NCBI RefSeq assembly: GCF_040274945.1
Contig: NZ_JBEMAR010000001.1
Span: forward strand, 124,001 to 188,000
Reading direction: 5' to 3'
Origin: Carnobacterium_B sp040274945
GTDB taxonomy: Bacteria > Bacillota > Bacilli > Lactobacillales > Carnobacteriaceae
Length of the DNA stretch: 64,000 nt
Made by a program: the position numbers and the translations under genes. The notes beneath the pieces are model-generated. The model saw nothing but the letters and a program-made list of their open reading frames with translations. It ran no database searches and was not told the origin of the DNA. Of the stretch, positions 34,729 to 42,806 are shown one piece after another (the stretch's first letter is position 1; every line of letters starts with the position of its first letter).

Positions 34729-34761
34729 AAAAAAGGAACGCAACTGTTGCGCTCCTTTTTT
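34729..34761 (-). terminator. Terminator of rpsB-tsf
   Basis: AAAAAAGGAGCGCAAC pairs with GTTGCGTTCCTTTTTT (one G-U or mismatch), followed by U residues on the minus strand. It lies 13 bases after the tsf stop. Confidence 0.92.
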
Positions 34762-34773
34762 ACTAAAATCGAT

Positions 34774-35655
34774 TTATTTATTCACTTGATTCATAACTTC
34801 TTCAGCAAAGTTATCTTCACGTTTTTCAATTCCTTCGCCAACTTCAAAGCGAATAAATGATTTAACTGAAGCACCTTTAGATGCAATATATTTACCAACT
34901 GTTAAATCAGGATCTTTAACAAAAGGTTGGTCAACTAAAGAAATTTCAGCTAAATATTTATTTAAACGGCCTTGGATCATTTTTTCAACGATATTAGCTG
35001 GTTTGCCTTCATTTAAAGCTTGCTCAGTCAATATTTTTGTTTCGTGATCGATTTCTTCTTGAGAAACTTGGTCGCGAGAAACGTATTTAGGGTTGATAGC
35101 AGCAATATGCATAGCAATATCACGAGCAACATCTTCGTCAGTTGTTCCTTCAAGAACAACTAATACAGCAATACGTCCTCCCATGTGAGAGTAAGCTCCA
35201 AAAGCGTCTGCATCAGTTTTTTCAACGCGTGCAAAACGACGTAATTCGATTTTTTCACCGATTTTAGTTACTCCTGCTAATATTTCAGTTTCTACAGTAC
35301 CATTTCCTGCTTTAAGAGATTGAGCCGCTTCAACTGTTTCAGGATTTCCTTCAGCAATTGCTTCAGTTACATCTTTAACTAACTTTTGGAATTGTTCATT
35401 TTTAGAAACAAAGTCCGTTTCAGAGTTGATTTCTGTAATAGAACCAACATTTCCGTTAATGTATACGCCAGCTAATCCTTCAGCAGCGATACGATCAGCT
35501 TTTTTAGCTGCTTTTGCCATACCTGTTTCTCTTAAGTGATCCACTGCAGCGTCGATGTCTCCATCAACAGCAACCAATGCTTTTTTAGCGTCCATCATTC
35601 CAACGCCTGTCATATCACGTAATTTTTTAACTAGTTGAGCTGTTACTTTTGCCAT
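34774..35655 (-). CDS. tsf: Elongation factor Ts
   Basis: The 293-residue protein starts with the UBA-like domain (LVKKLRDMTGVGMMDAKKALV) and has the TDFVSKNEQF motif that enters the EF-Tu nucleotide site, then the dimerisation core domains. It recharges EF-Tu with GTP. The ATG follows AGGAGG. It is downstream of rpsB, separated by a multi-stem hairpin that may reduce read-through. Confidence 0.98.
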   Translation of the reverse strand: MAKVTAQLVKKLRDMTGVGMMDAKKALVAVDGDIDAAVDHLRETGMAKAAKKADRIAAEGLAGVYINGNVGSITEINSETDFVSKNEQFQKLVKDVTEAIAEGNPETVEAAQSLKAGNGTVETEILAGVTKIGEKIELRRFARVEKTDADAFGAYSHMGGRIAVLVVLEGTTDEDVARDIAMHIAAINPKYVSRDQVSQEEIDHETKILTEQALNEGKPANIVEKMIQGRLNKYLAEISLVDQPFVKDPDLTVGKYIASKGASVKSFIRFEVGEGIEKREDNFAEEVMNQVNK

Positions 35656-35714
35656 TTTATATTTCCTCCTAGTGAGTTATATTAGTCATTTTTTAAGTTA
35701 ATTTTCATAAAAAA

Positions 35715-35790
35715 AGGCTGTCTCGTCATGAAAGAAATGACGCCGCTTCGCAAAAAGTCGCTTCTCACTTCTCCCTACTCGAGACAGCCT
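35715..35790 (-). terminator. Multi-stem terminator between rpsB and tsf
   Basis: An outer 11-bp stem (AGGCTGTCTCG at 35715-35725 with CGAGACAGCCT at 35780-35790) closes a region with an inner CGTCAT/ATGACG stem (35724-35729 with 35737-35742). On the minus strand it ends in six U residues. Alternative folds compete at the base, because the inner stem shares CG with the outer one. Confidence 0.75.
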
Positions 35791-35809
35791 ATATCAATTT
35801 AATTAGTTA

Positions 35810-36598
35810 TTATTCAGCGTTATTTCCTTCAACGACTTCAACGATTTCTTCAATTGAAGCAGTTTCAGAAGCTTCTGGTGCTTCTGCTGTGAAAGTTTCT
35901 TCAACAACTTCATCTTCACCTTGGTTTCCTTCGATCATAGCATCAGCCATTTTTGAAGTAATCAATTTAACAGCGCGGATAGCGTCATCGTTTGATGGGA
36001 TGATAACATCAATTTCATCTGGATCACAGTTAGTATCAACCATTGCTACTACTGGAATGTTTAATTTGTGTGCTTCTTGAATCGCAATACGTTCTTTACG
36101 AGGGTCAACAACAAACATTACATCTGGAATTCTTGGCATATCTTGAATACCACCTAAGAATTTTTCAAGACGGTCACGTTGTTTGATCAAGATTCCGACT
36201 TCTTTTTTAGGAAGTAAATCAAAAGTTCCGTCTTCTTCCATTTTGTTGATAGCTTTCAAACGTTTGATACGTTTTTGGATAGTGTCCCAGTTTGTTAATG
36301 TTCCACCTAACCAACGGTGGTTTACAAAGTATTGTCCAGAACGAGTTGCTTCGTCTTTAATAGCTTCTTGTGCTTGTTTTTTAGTACCAACGAATAAAGC
36401 GATTCCGCCATTTTCAGATACTTCTTTCATGTAGTTGTATGCTGTATCAGCTAACTTAACCGTTTTTTGTAAGTCGATGATGTAGATACCGTTTCTTTCT
36501 GTAAAGATGTAACGTTTCATTTTAGGGTTCCAACGACGTGTTTGGTGACCAAAATGAACTCCTGCTTCAAGCAATTGTTTCATTGAAATTACTGCCAT
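35810..36598 (-). CDS. rpsB: 30S ribosomal protein S2
   Basis: The 262-residue protein has the S2 signatures LLEAGVHFGHQTRRWNPKM near residues 8-26 and VDTNCDPDEIDVIIPSNDDA near 190-210. An acidic C-terminal tail of about 35 residues follows the conserved core. It binds 16S rRNA near the neck of the 30S subunit. The ATG follows GGAGGA. It is the first gene of rpsB-tsf, with a long leader that could be the target of S2 autoregulation. Confidence 0.98.
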   Translation of the reverse strand: MAVISMKQLLEAGVHFGHQTRRWNPKMKRYIFTERNGIYIIDLQKTVKLADTAYNYMKEVSENGGIALFVGTKKQAQEAIKDEATRSGQYFVNHRWLGGTLTNWDTIQKRIKRLKAINKMEEDGTFDLLPKKEVGILIKQRDRLEKFLGGIQDMPRIPDVMFVVDPRKERIAIQEAHKLNIPVVAMVDTNCDPDEIDVIIPSNDDAIRAVKLITSKMADAMIEGNQGEDEVVEETFTAEAPEASETASIEEIVEVVEGNNAE

Positions 36599-36765
36599 AA
36601 TATATTTCCTCCATTGGTTTTTTATTTTCCTCCTTCAAATTCAACTGTAAGGAGACTTGACTAATCAAGCACCGTCCTTTACATCCTTTGAAGTGTGAAA
36701 TAATTTTCAGTGCTTTTAGCACCGTTAATAATTGTATAGGATATAGATAAAAAAATCAAGCCTAA
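36599..36765 (-). promoter_or_regulatory. rpsB promoter and structured leader
   Basis: TTGATT and TACAAT are 17 bases apart on the minus strand (about 36760-36732). The leader of roughly 125 nt contains GTGC/GCAC and CTTGA-TTAG-TCAAG hairpins, the second closed further by GGA/TCC. A second AAGGAGG-like site at 36627-36634 is far from the start. The layout suits feedback by S2, but I do not recognise a named motif. Confidence 0.5.
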
Positions 36766-36785
36766 CTATCGTTTTTTATTTCTTA

Positions 36786-39700
36786 TTACATCCCGATACT
36801 CAAAATTTCACGAATGTCATCTTCACTTAACTGACTTCCTTCTTTTTGTATCGTTCCGTCTTCTGTAATAATTTGATCAAACAACGCCTTCTTCTCTTGT
36901 TGCAACTGGTCGATTTTCTCTTCAATAGTTCCTTCAGCAATTAGACGCAGCACTTGGACAACTTTTTTCTGTCCGATTCTATGTGCACGGCCCGCTGCTT
37001 GTTCTTCAACTGCTGGGTTCCACCATAGATCATACAGAATAACCATATCGGCACCGGTAAGATTCAGTCCTGTTCCACCTGCTTTAAGGGAAATAAGAAA
37101 TACATCTTTTTCTCCAGCATTAAATTGATTCACCATTTCAATTCGTTCTTTTGGTTTTGTTTGACCACTTAAATAAAAGGTTTCAACTTCTTGCTCATCT
37201 AATTCTTTTTCAATAATTGCCAGCATAGAAGTAAATTGAGAAAAGATTAAAATACGTCTCCCATTCTCTCTTGCAGTTTGAATCGTTTCTTTAAGTTGCT
37301 CCAGTTTTCCGGAACTGCCTTCGTAATCATCAATGAATAATTTAGGATCACAACAAATTTGTCTGAGACGTGTTAATCCTGCCAATATCTCGATGCGATT
37401 CTTTTTAAACTCTGCTCCATTCATGCTATTTACACTTTCTTGGATACGTTGTAAATACGCAAGGTAGACAGTTTTTTGTTCTTTTGTCATTTGACTGTAT
37501 AAGTTGGTTTCAATTTTATCTGGTAACTCTTTCAGCACATCTTTTTTGATTCGTCTTAATACAAAAGGACGAATCATTTTAGCAATCTGCTCATTTGGAA
37601 GAGTTTTGAACTTTTTGATTGAAGGGAAAAATCCTGGCATAATCAATTGGAAAATTGCCCATAATTCTTCAATTTTATTTTCAATAGGTGTTCCACTTAA
37701 TGCAAACCGTTTTTTTATGGTCAGGTCTCTTAACGCTTGAGACGTTTTCGTGTTATGATTTTTCACCATTTGCGATTCGTCTAAAATCAATGTGCTAAAC
37801 GCCATTTTCTTATAATGAACAACATCTTGCCTAAAACTAGGATAGGATGTAATCAAAACTTGATTTGGCTTAACATTTTCAATCAACTGCATTCTTTCTT
37901 CAGCTGTACCAGAAATCACGATACTTTCAACTGAAGGAGCAAATTTTTCAATTTCAAAATGCCAATTATAGATCAATGACGCTGGAGCAACGATAAGGAA
38001 AGGATCATTTTGCCCTTTTTCCTCAATTTCAGATAAAATGTAAGTGATAACTTGAATGGTTTTCCCCAGTCCCATATCATCCGCTAAGATACCGCCAAAT
38101 CCATATTGAGACAACATTTTTAACCACTGAAATCCTGTTTTTTGATAAGGTCTTAATTCAGCGTTTAAAGACTTAGGAACGTCAACCTCGAATTCCTCTG
38201 GGAAATTTAAATCGCGTATCAAGTTTTTGAATTTCTTTGATACGGTTCCTTTGGTTTTTTCATCCAGTGAAAATTTTTCATTCAGTTCTAATCCACGGTA
38301 GCTTGGCAGTTGGACCCCACCATTTTGAAATTTCTTTGTGACGCGCAATTCGTTCAATACGTCGCTGACTTGCTTGAAGCTTTCTGATTCTAATGAAAGG
38401 ATAGTTCCATTATCAAATTTATGAAAAGCTTTTTTCTCTACTAAACTTTTCAGTACATCATCTACTTCTTCAGGTGTAATTCCTTTAATGTCAAAACGGA
38501 CATCAAGAAATGACCCTTCATTTTGCAAGTCGATAATCGTTTCAGGATCAATTTGATTCAAGAACATACTGTCCAACAAATCATCTACATAAACAGTAGC
38601 ATCTAATTCAAGTGTTGGAATCTCTTTTGTAAATAAGGTATAAAAATCATCATCACGAACCATACGTTTCGTATAATTTGTATCTGTACGGTGGTAATCA
38701 AATCCAACAAGTTGATTAATAATTTTCATTTCTTTTTCACTGTCTCGAATAATTTGTACGCCTTCTTCAGGTAATTGATTTTTAGAAGGGTCAGTAGACA
38801 AAATCATGTGTTTATAATTAAACTCTACTGTCGCATGTACTGCCTCATTTCGATATTCAAAATAAACGGATGTTGCTAAAGGTTCTTGAACAAAAGAATC
38901 TTTCAATTGATCATCAATTGAGACATTTCCTATCTTCACAAGTAATGGCATGACATAGGCAGTGAAATCTGGCATATCCGCAGGTTCTATTGTAATGTTG
39001 TCGCTATCGTACCGTTGTAAAAACTGTTGTAGCGGACGATACGCACGCATTTGTTCTAATGTTGGCTGGAATACAATATTGTCCGCAACAAACCAATCGT
39101 ATTCTTTTAGATGGCTGTCTGCTAGACTTGTAATGGATAACATTACCGTATTATTTTTTTGTGAAATATCAAAAGAAAACGGCATTTTATCCTCTACAAA
39201 CATAACCGTTTTATGCGTGCTATTTGTTGCGACAAATAGTAGGTTCCCGCTGTCTTGTAAATCTAAAAGCGTTTCTTCCGCTAAAGCAGTCATCAATATC
39301 AAATAACGACTGTTTGACAATAATGATTTTGCATCTTTATTTTCTCCAGAAATCAATTGAATAGATTTCTGTTGCTTGTATAGATTTGTTAAAATTTCAT
39401 TGTCTTCTTTTCTAATCGAAATATCTTTAAAATTAATTTCTTGACCGGCTTTTAACTCTACCGTTTCCTTTTTAATAAAACTCTCTAAAAATAAAGGCAA
39501 GTCTTTTATAATATACAGTTTATCTGTTCCAGCCTTAAGACTTAAGGCTAGTACATCAAATGAGGTTCTTATAAGTGCAGTAGTCATTGGCTTTACTTCT
39601 ACTTTATATTCTAATTTCAATGATTGTTTTTGTTTAGCAGAAGTCGTCATTTTCCTATTTTCATTTAAAAATATGCGTGTGAAAGACTCCGTTAACTCTT

Positions 39701-40013
39701 GACCTGGATTAGGTGAGTCAATAGCGACTTTTTTTGCATTCTCAGCTGTCATTACTCGACTGATTTTTCTGTCTCTCAATTCCAGTTCAACAGCAACTGT
39801 ATGTTTGCAATAGCCATGATTTTTCCAATAAAGACATTCACAAAAATCATCTTCTTTTGTTGAACCATCTAATTCAACATGAAATATGTCGCTTCCCATG
39901 ACTTCGGCAGACCATATTTTTTTCTCTAATATTGAGTTGACTGAAAGGACGCGTTTTTCTGCAACATATTGTCTTCCTTGCTCAATCACGCGTTCTGGTA
40001 TACTCCATTTCAT
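36786..40013 (-). CDS. SNF2-family DEAD/DEAH-like helicase with SWIM zinc finger
   Basis: The 1075-residue protein has an N-terminal SWIM motif (C58-x-C60-x8-C69-x-H71), a middle region of about 500 residues of the SNF2-associated type, and a C-terminal SNF2 ATPase. The ATPase has motif I DDMGLGKT, motif II LDESQ, LSGTPIEN, and motif VI AAGRAHRIGQ. SNF2 proteins translocate on double-stranded DNA and remodel protein-DNA complexes. The bacterial members' role is mostly unknown. It starts at ATG 40013 after AGGGGAA. It is a single-gene unit divergent from plsC and upstream of rpsB. Confidence 0.92.
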   Translation of the reverse strand: MKWSIPERVIEQGRQYVAEKRVLSVNSILEKKIWSAEVMGSDIFHVELDGSTKEDDFCECLYWKNHGYCKHTVAVELELRDRKISRVMTAENAKKVAIDSPNPGQELTESFTRIFLNENRKMTTSAKQKQSLKLEYKVEVKPMTTALIRTSFDVLALSLKAGTDKLYIIKDLPLFLESFIKKETVELKAGQEINFKDISIRKEDNEILTNLYKQQKSIQLISGENKDAKSLLSNSRYLILMTALAEETLLDLQDSGNLLFVATNSTHKTVMFVEDKMPFSFDISQKNNTVMLSITSLADSHLKEYDWFVADNIVFQPTLEQMRAYRPLQQFLQRYDSDNITIEPADMPDFTAYVMPLLVKIGNVSIDDQLKDSFVQEPLATSVYFEYRNEAVHATVEFNYKHMILSTDPSKNQLPEEGVQIIRDSEKEMKIINQLVGFDYHRTDTNYTKRMVRDDDFYTLFTKEIPTLELDATVYVDDLLDSMFLNQIDPETIIDLQNEGSFLDVRFDIKGITPEEVDDVLKSLVEKKAFHKFDNGTILSLESESFKQVSDVLNELRVTKKFQNGGVQLPSYRGLELNEKFSLDEKTKGTVSKKFKNLIRDLNFPEEFEVDVPKSLNAELRPYQKTGFQWLKMLSQYGFGGILADDMGLGKTIQVITYILSEIEEKGQNDPFLIVAPASLIYNWHFEIEKFAPSVESIVISGTAEERMQLIENVKPNQVLITSYPSFRQDVVHYKKMAFSTLILDESQMVKNHNTKTSQALRDLTIKKRFALSGTPIENKIEELWAIFQLIMPGFFPSIKKFKTLPNEQIAKMIRPFVLRRIKKDVLKELPDKIETNLYSQMTKEQKTVYLAYLQRIQESVNSMNGAEFKKNRIEILAGLTRLRQICCDPKLFIDDYEGSSGKLEQLKETIQTARENGRRILIFSQFTSMLAIIEKELDEQEVETFYLSGQTKPKERIEMVNQFNAGEKDVFLISLKAGGTGLNLTGADMVILYDLWWNPAVEEQAAGRAHRIGQKKVVQVLRLIAEGTIEEKIDQLQQEKKALFDQIITEDGTIQKEGSQLSEDDIREILSIGM

Positions 40014-40173
40014 TCAACATTCCCCTACTTTCTTGCTTTTCATAAAATAATTATTTTTCAAGCACGTTTTTTTCTATCTCTCTATTGTACGTCATTATGG
40101 GTAAAAAAGAAAATTTTTTCTTTTAAATTTGTCGGGTTCTGCCGTTTTCGTTCTGCAAGCATTTTATATATTC

Positions 40174-40239
40174 TAACCAATAATGGTTAAATTAAAAATA
40201 ACTTGCTAAAATACAGGTTATGAATCATACTATTAGTAT
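40174..40239. promoter_or_regulatory. Dyads in the SNF2-plsC divergent region
   Basis: TAACCA-N4-TGGTTA (40174-40189) and the perfect 13-bp dyad ATACTATTAGTAT (40227-40239) lie in the 270-bp divergent gap. The second overlaps a possible plsC -10 box. Apart from AT-rich promoter-like sequence I see nothing else in 40014-40282. Confidence 0.3.
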
Positions 40240-40282
40240 AAAAATGTACTAGAAAATTGAATTAATGAGAGGTTGAATCATT

Positions 40283-40903
40283 TTGTTTTATAGAATTTTA
40301 CGCGGCACGTTACGCTTTTTGTTAGCGATTTTAAATGGCAATGCCCATTATGAAAATCGTGACAAACTTCCAACAGATACATCATATATATTAGTGGCAC
40401 CCCATAGAACATGGATTGACCCAGTTTATTTAGCCCTAGCTGCTAGCCCTAAACCATTTACATTTATGGCAAAAAAAGAATTGTTCAAAAATCCTATCCT
40501 TAGTTGGATCATCAGACACGCAAATGCTTTTCCTGTCGATCGAGCTAATCCCGGTCCAAGTGCTATTAAAACGCCTGTAAAGATCCTTAAAAAAGGCAAT
40601 TTAAGTTTAATGATTTTTCCAACAGGAACAAGACACTCAAATGAAATAAAGGGTGGTGCTGCTACAATTGCTAAATTAAGCGGTGTGCCCATTATTCCAG
40701 CTGTTTATCAAGGTCCCATGACTTTAAGCGGACTGTTAAAAAGAAAAAAAGTGACCGTGCGTTTTGGAGATCCAATCACTATTGATCGCACAGTAAAACT
40801 TTCAAAAGAAAACTTAAAGGCAATTGATGAACAAATTCAACATGCTTTTGATCAATTAGATATGGAAATTGATCCTTCATTTAAATACGACTTTACAAAA
40901 TAA
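40283..40903 (+). CDS. plsC: 1-acyl-sn-glycerol-3-phosphate acyltransferase (PlsC family)
   Basis: The 206-residue protein has the acyltransferase box H41-x4-D46 (HRTWID) and the substrate motif FPTGTR at residues 112-117, as well as VPIIPA near 136. It adds the second acyl chain to make phosphatidate, the substrate of CdsA encoded 8 kb away. The start is TTG at 40283, preceded by AGAGG at ten bases; no ATG is near. The gene runs opposite to its neighbours and ends at a strong shared terminator. Confidence 0.92.
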   Translation: MFYRILRGTLRFLLAILNGNAHYENRDKLPTDTSYILVAPHRTWIDPVYLALAASPKPFTFMAKKELFKNPILSWIIRHANAFPVDRANPGPSAIKTPVKILKKGNLSLMIFPTGTRHSNEIKGGAATIAKLSGVPIIPAVYQGPMTLSGLLKRKKVTVRFGDPITIDRTVKLSKENLKAIDEQIQHAFDQLDMEIDPSFKYDFTK

Positions 40904-40904
40904 C

Positions 40905-40942
40905 AAAAAGGAGCTGGGACAATTTGTCTCAGCTCCTTTTTT
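40905..40942. terminator. Bidirectional terminator between plsC and the ABC exporter
   Basis: AAAAAGGAGCTG and CAGCTCCTTTTTT form a long stem with an inner GACA/TGTC part. Six T on the plus strand and five on the minus strand serve both converging units. Confidence 0.92.
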
Positions 40943-40997
40943 GTTATAGCTAGCATACCGCGTTCATTTTACACTCATTTTTTCATTTGATGAGAGC

Positions 40998-42806
40998 CTA
41001 AATGTTTTCAGATGCACTTTCTTCATTCTGAAGACCATTATTTTGCAATCGATACATATCATAATAGATGCCATTCTGTTGAATTAATTCATCATGGGTG
41101 CCGCGTTCGACTATTCTTCCATGATCCAAGACAAGAATTAAATCGGCATCACGAATGGTAGATAAGCGATGAGCAATAGCCAAAGTTGTACGCCCTTTTC
41201 GCATTTTTTTGAGTCCTTCTTGAATAAGAGCTTCAGTTTCAGTATCAATATTTGCCGTCGCTTCATCCAAAATCAGAATTTTAGGATCGGTAACAATTGT
41301 ACTCGCAAAAGAAATCAATTGCTTTTGCCCTGTTGAATAACTAGCTCCTCGCTCAATAACTTTAGAATCATATTGATTCGGCAATTTCTCAATAAAGGTA
41401 TCTGCTTGGACAAATCGAGCAGCTTCTTCTATTTGAAAATCTGTTATAGTTGGATTTTTCAAGCGAATGTTGTCTTTGATTGTCCCATAAAATAAAAAGG
41501 AATCTTGTAAAACTAACCCCATTTTTTTCCTTATTTCCTTTATCGGGTAATTCCTAATTGGAACATCATCAATCAAAATCTCACCTTCGAAGAATTCGTA
41601 GAAACGCATCATGACATTAATTATAGAACTTTTCCCGCTCCCAGTGTGGCCTACTAAAGCAATCGTTTGTCCAGGTAAAGCTACAAATGAAATATCATTT
41701 AGCACATTATGTTTTCCGTCATAAGAAAAACTCACATGTTTAAACTCAATTTTAGCAGCCTGAATTTCAGTGTCTGCTGTTTTGTGTTGTTGTGGTGTAT
41801 ATTCATCATTATCTAATACATTCAACACTCGACTGCTTGAAACAATACCATCTTGAAAGATACTCAAGCTATCCATCATACTCGTCATAGGATTGAAGAA
41901 ATTGCGCGCATAGGATGTAAATGCATAAATCACCCCTACACTTACAGGTCCGTTTAACGAATCATATCCAAAAAAACCTAAAATAAGAATTAGTGAAAGG
42001 GTATATAGAAAATCGATAACTGGACTTAATAAAATTGAATTTGTCTTCACCATTGCATAACGTAATTTGTAATAATCCATATTCGTTTCATCAAACTCTT
42101 TTTGCAATCTTTTTTCTTGACGAAATTGCTGGATAATACTCATTCCATTAACTGATTCAGCTAATTTTGCATTTAATAAACTTAGTTTTTCTCTCATATT
42201 TCGGTACAATCTTGAACTAAACTTTTGATAATACCATATGACCACACCTAATATCGGGATCAACGCAACGATCCATAGAGAAATCTGAACATTTAGAAGC
42301 ATCATAGCGATAAGGGAAGTGATAACACCCAGCATCCCTTGTATGATCGTTAGAAATACCGACCAAAACTCTTTAATGGTTTCTGTATCATTCGTCACTC
42401 TCGTAACAATTGAACCCGCAGGCGTTTGATCAAAGAAACGCATGCCCAAAGTGTGCAGCTTTTTAAAAATTGTGTTACGAATATTCTCCACTGTTTGTTC
42501 AGAAGCCATATTGTATAAATAAAGATTAAGGTACCAAAAAACAATTTTTACCAGCGTCATGCCAAAATAAATTAAAGCAAACATTCCGATAATTTGATTG
42601 GTGGCCGTTCCCTTTGATAAATAATTGTCAATAAATACTTGAAGGATTCTTGGCAAAATAATATTTGTGACAGCTAATAAAACACCAAATAAGATACCTG
42701 CTGCGAATTGAAATTTGAAGGGCGATGCAAACGTAATGATCCTTCTTAAAATAGTCACTTGTTCTTTAGTGGTAAATGATTTTGACCAGGCTGATTCTTG
42801 TTCCAT
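40998..42806 (-). CDS. Heterodimeric ABC multidrug exporter, subunit with consensus catalytic glutamate (YheH/BmrD/EfrB type)
   Basis: The 602-residue half transporter has six transmembrane helices (about 30-320) and an NBD with Walker A GHTGSGKS and Walker B ILILDEATANID. The catalytic Glu is present, but the signature is altered (YSTGQKQ instead of LSGGQ). It pairs with the 583-residue partner whose signature is intact but whose Walker B ends in Asp, giving one competent and one degenerate ATP site as in BmrCD and LmrCD. Its ATG overlaps the partner's TAA by one base (TAATG). Substrates cannot be read from the sequence. Confidence 0.9.
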   Translation of the reverse strand: MEQESAWSKSFTTKEQVTILRRIITFASPFKFQFAAGILFGVLLAVTNIILPRILQVFIDNYLSKGTATNQIIGMFALIYFGMTLVKIVFWYLNLYLYNMASEQTVENIRNTIFKKLHTLGMRFFDQTPAGSIVTRVTNDTETIKEFWSVFLTIIQGMLGVITSLIAMMLLNVQISLWIVALIPILGVVIWYYQKFSSRLYRNMREKLSLLNAKLAESVNGMSIIQQFRQEKRLQKEFDETNMDYYKLRYAMVKTNSILLSPVIDFLYTLSLILILGFFGYDSLNGPVSVGVIYAFTSYARNFFNPMTSMMDSLSIFQDGIVSSSRVLNVLDNDEYTPQQHKTADTEIQAAKIEFKHVSFSYDGKHNVLNDISFVALPGQTIALVGHTGSGKSSIINVMMRFYEFFEGEILIDDVPIRNYPIKEIRKKMGLVLQDSFLFYGTIKDNIRLKNPTITDFQIEEAARFVQADTFIEKLPNQYDSKVIERGASYSTGQKQLISFASTIVTDPKILILDEATANIDTETEALIQEGLKKMRKGRTTLAIAHRLSTIRDADLILVLDHGRIVERGTHDELIQQNGIYYDMYRLQNNGLQNEESASENI

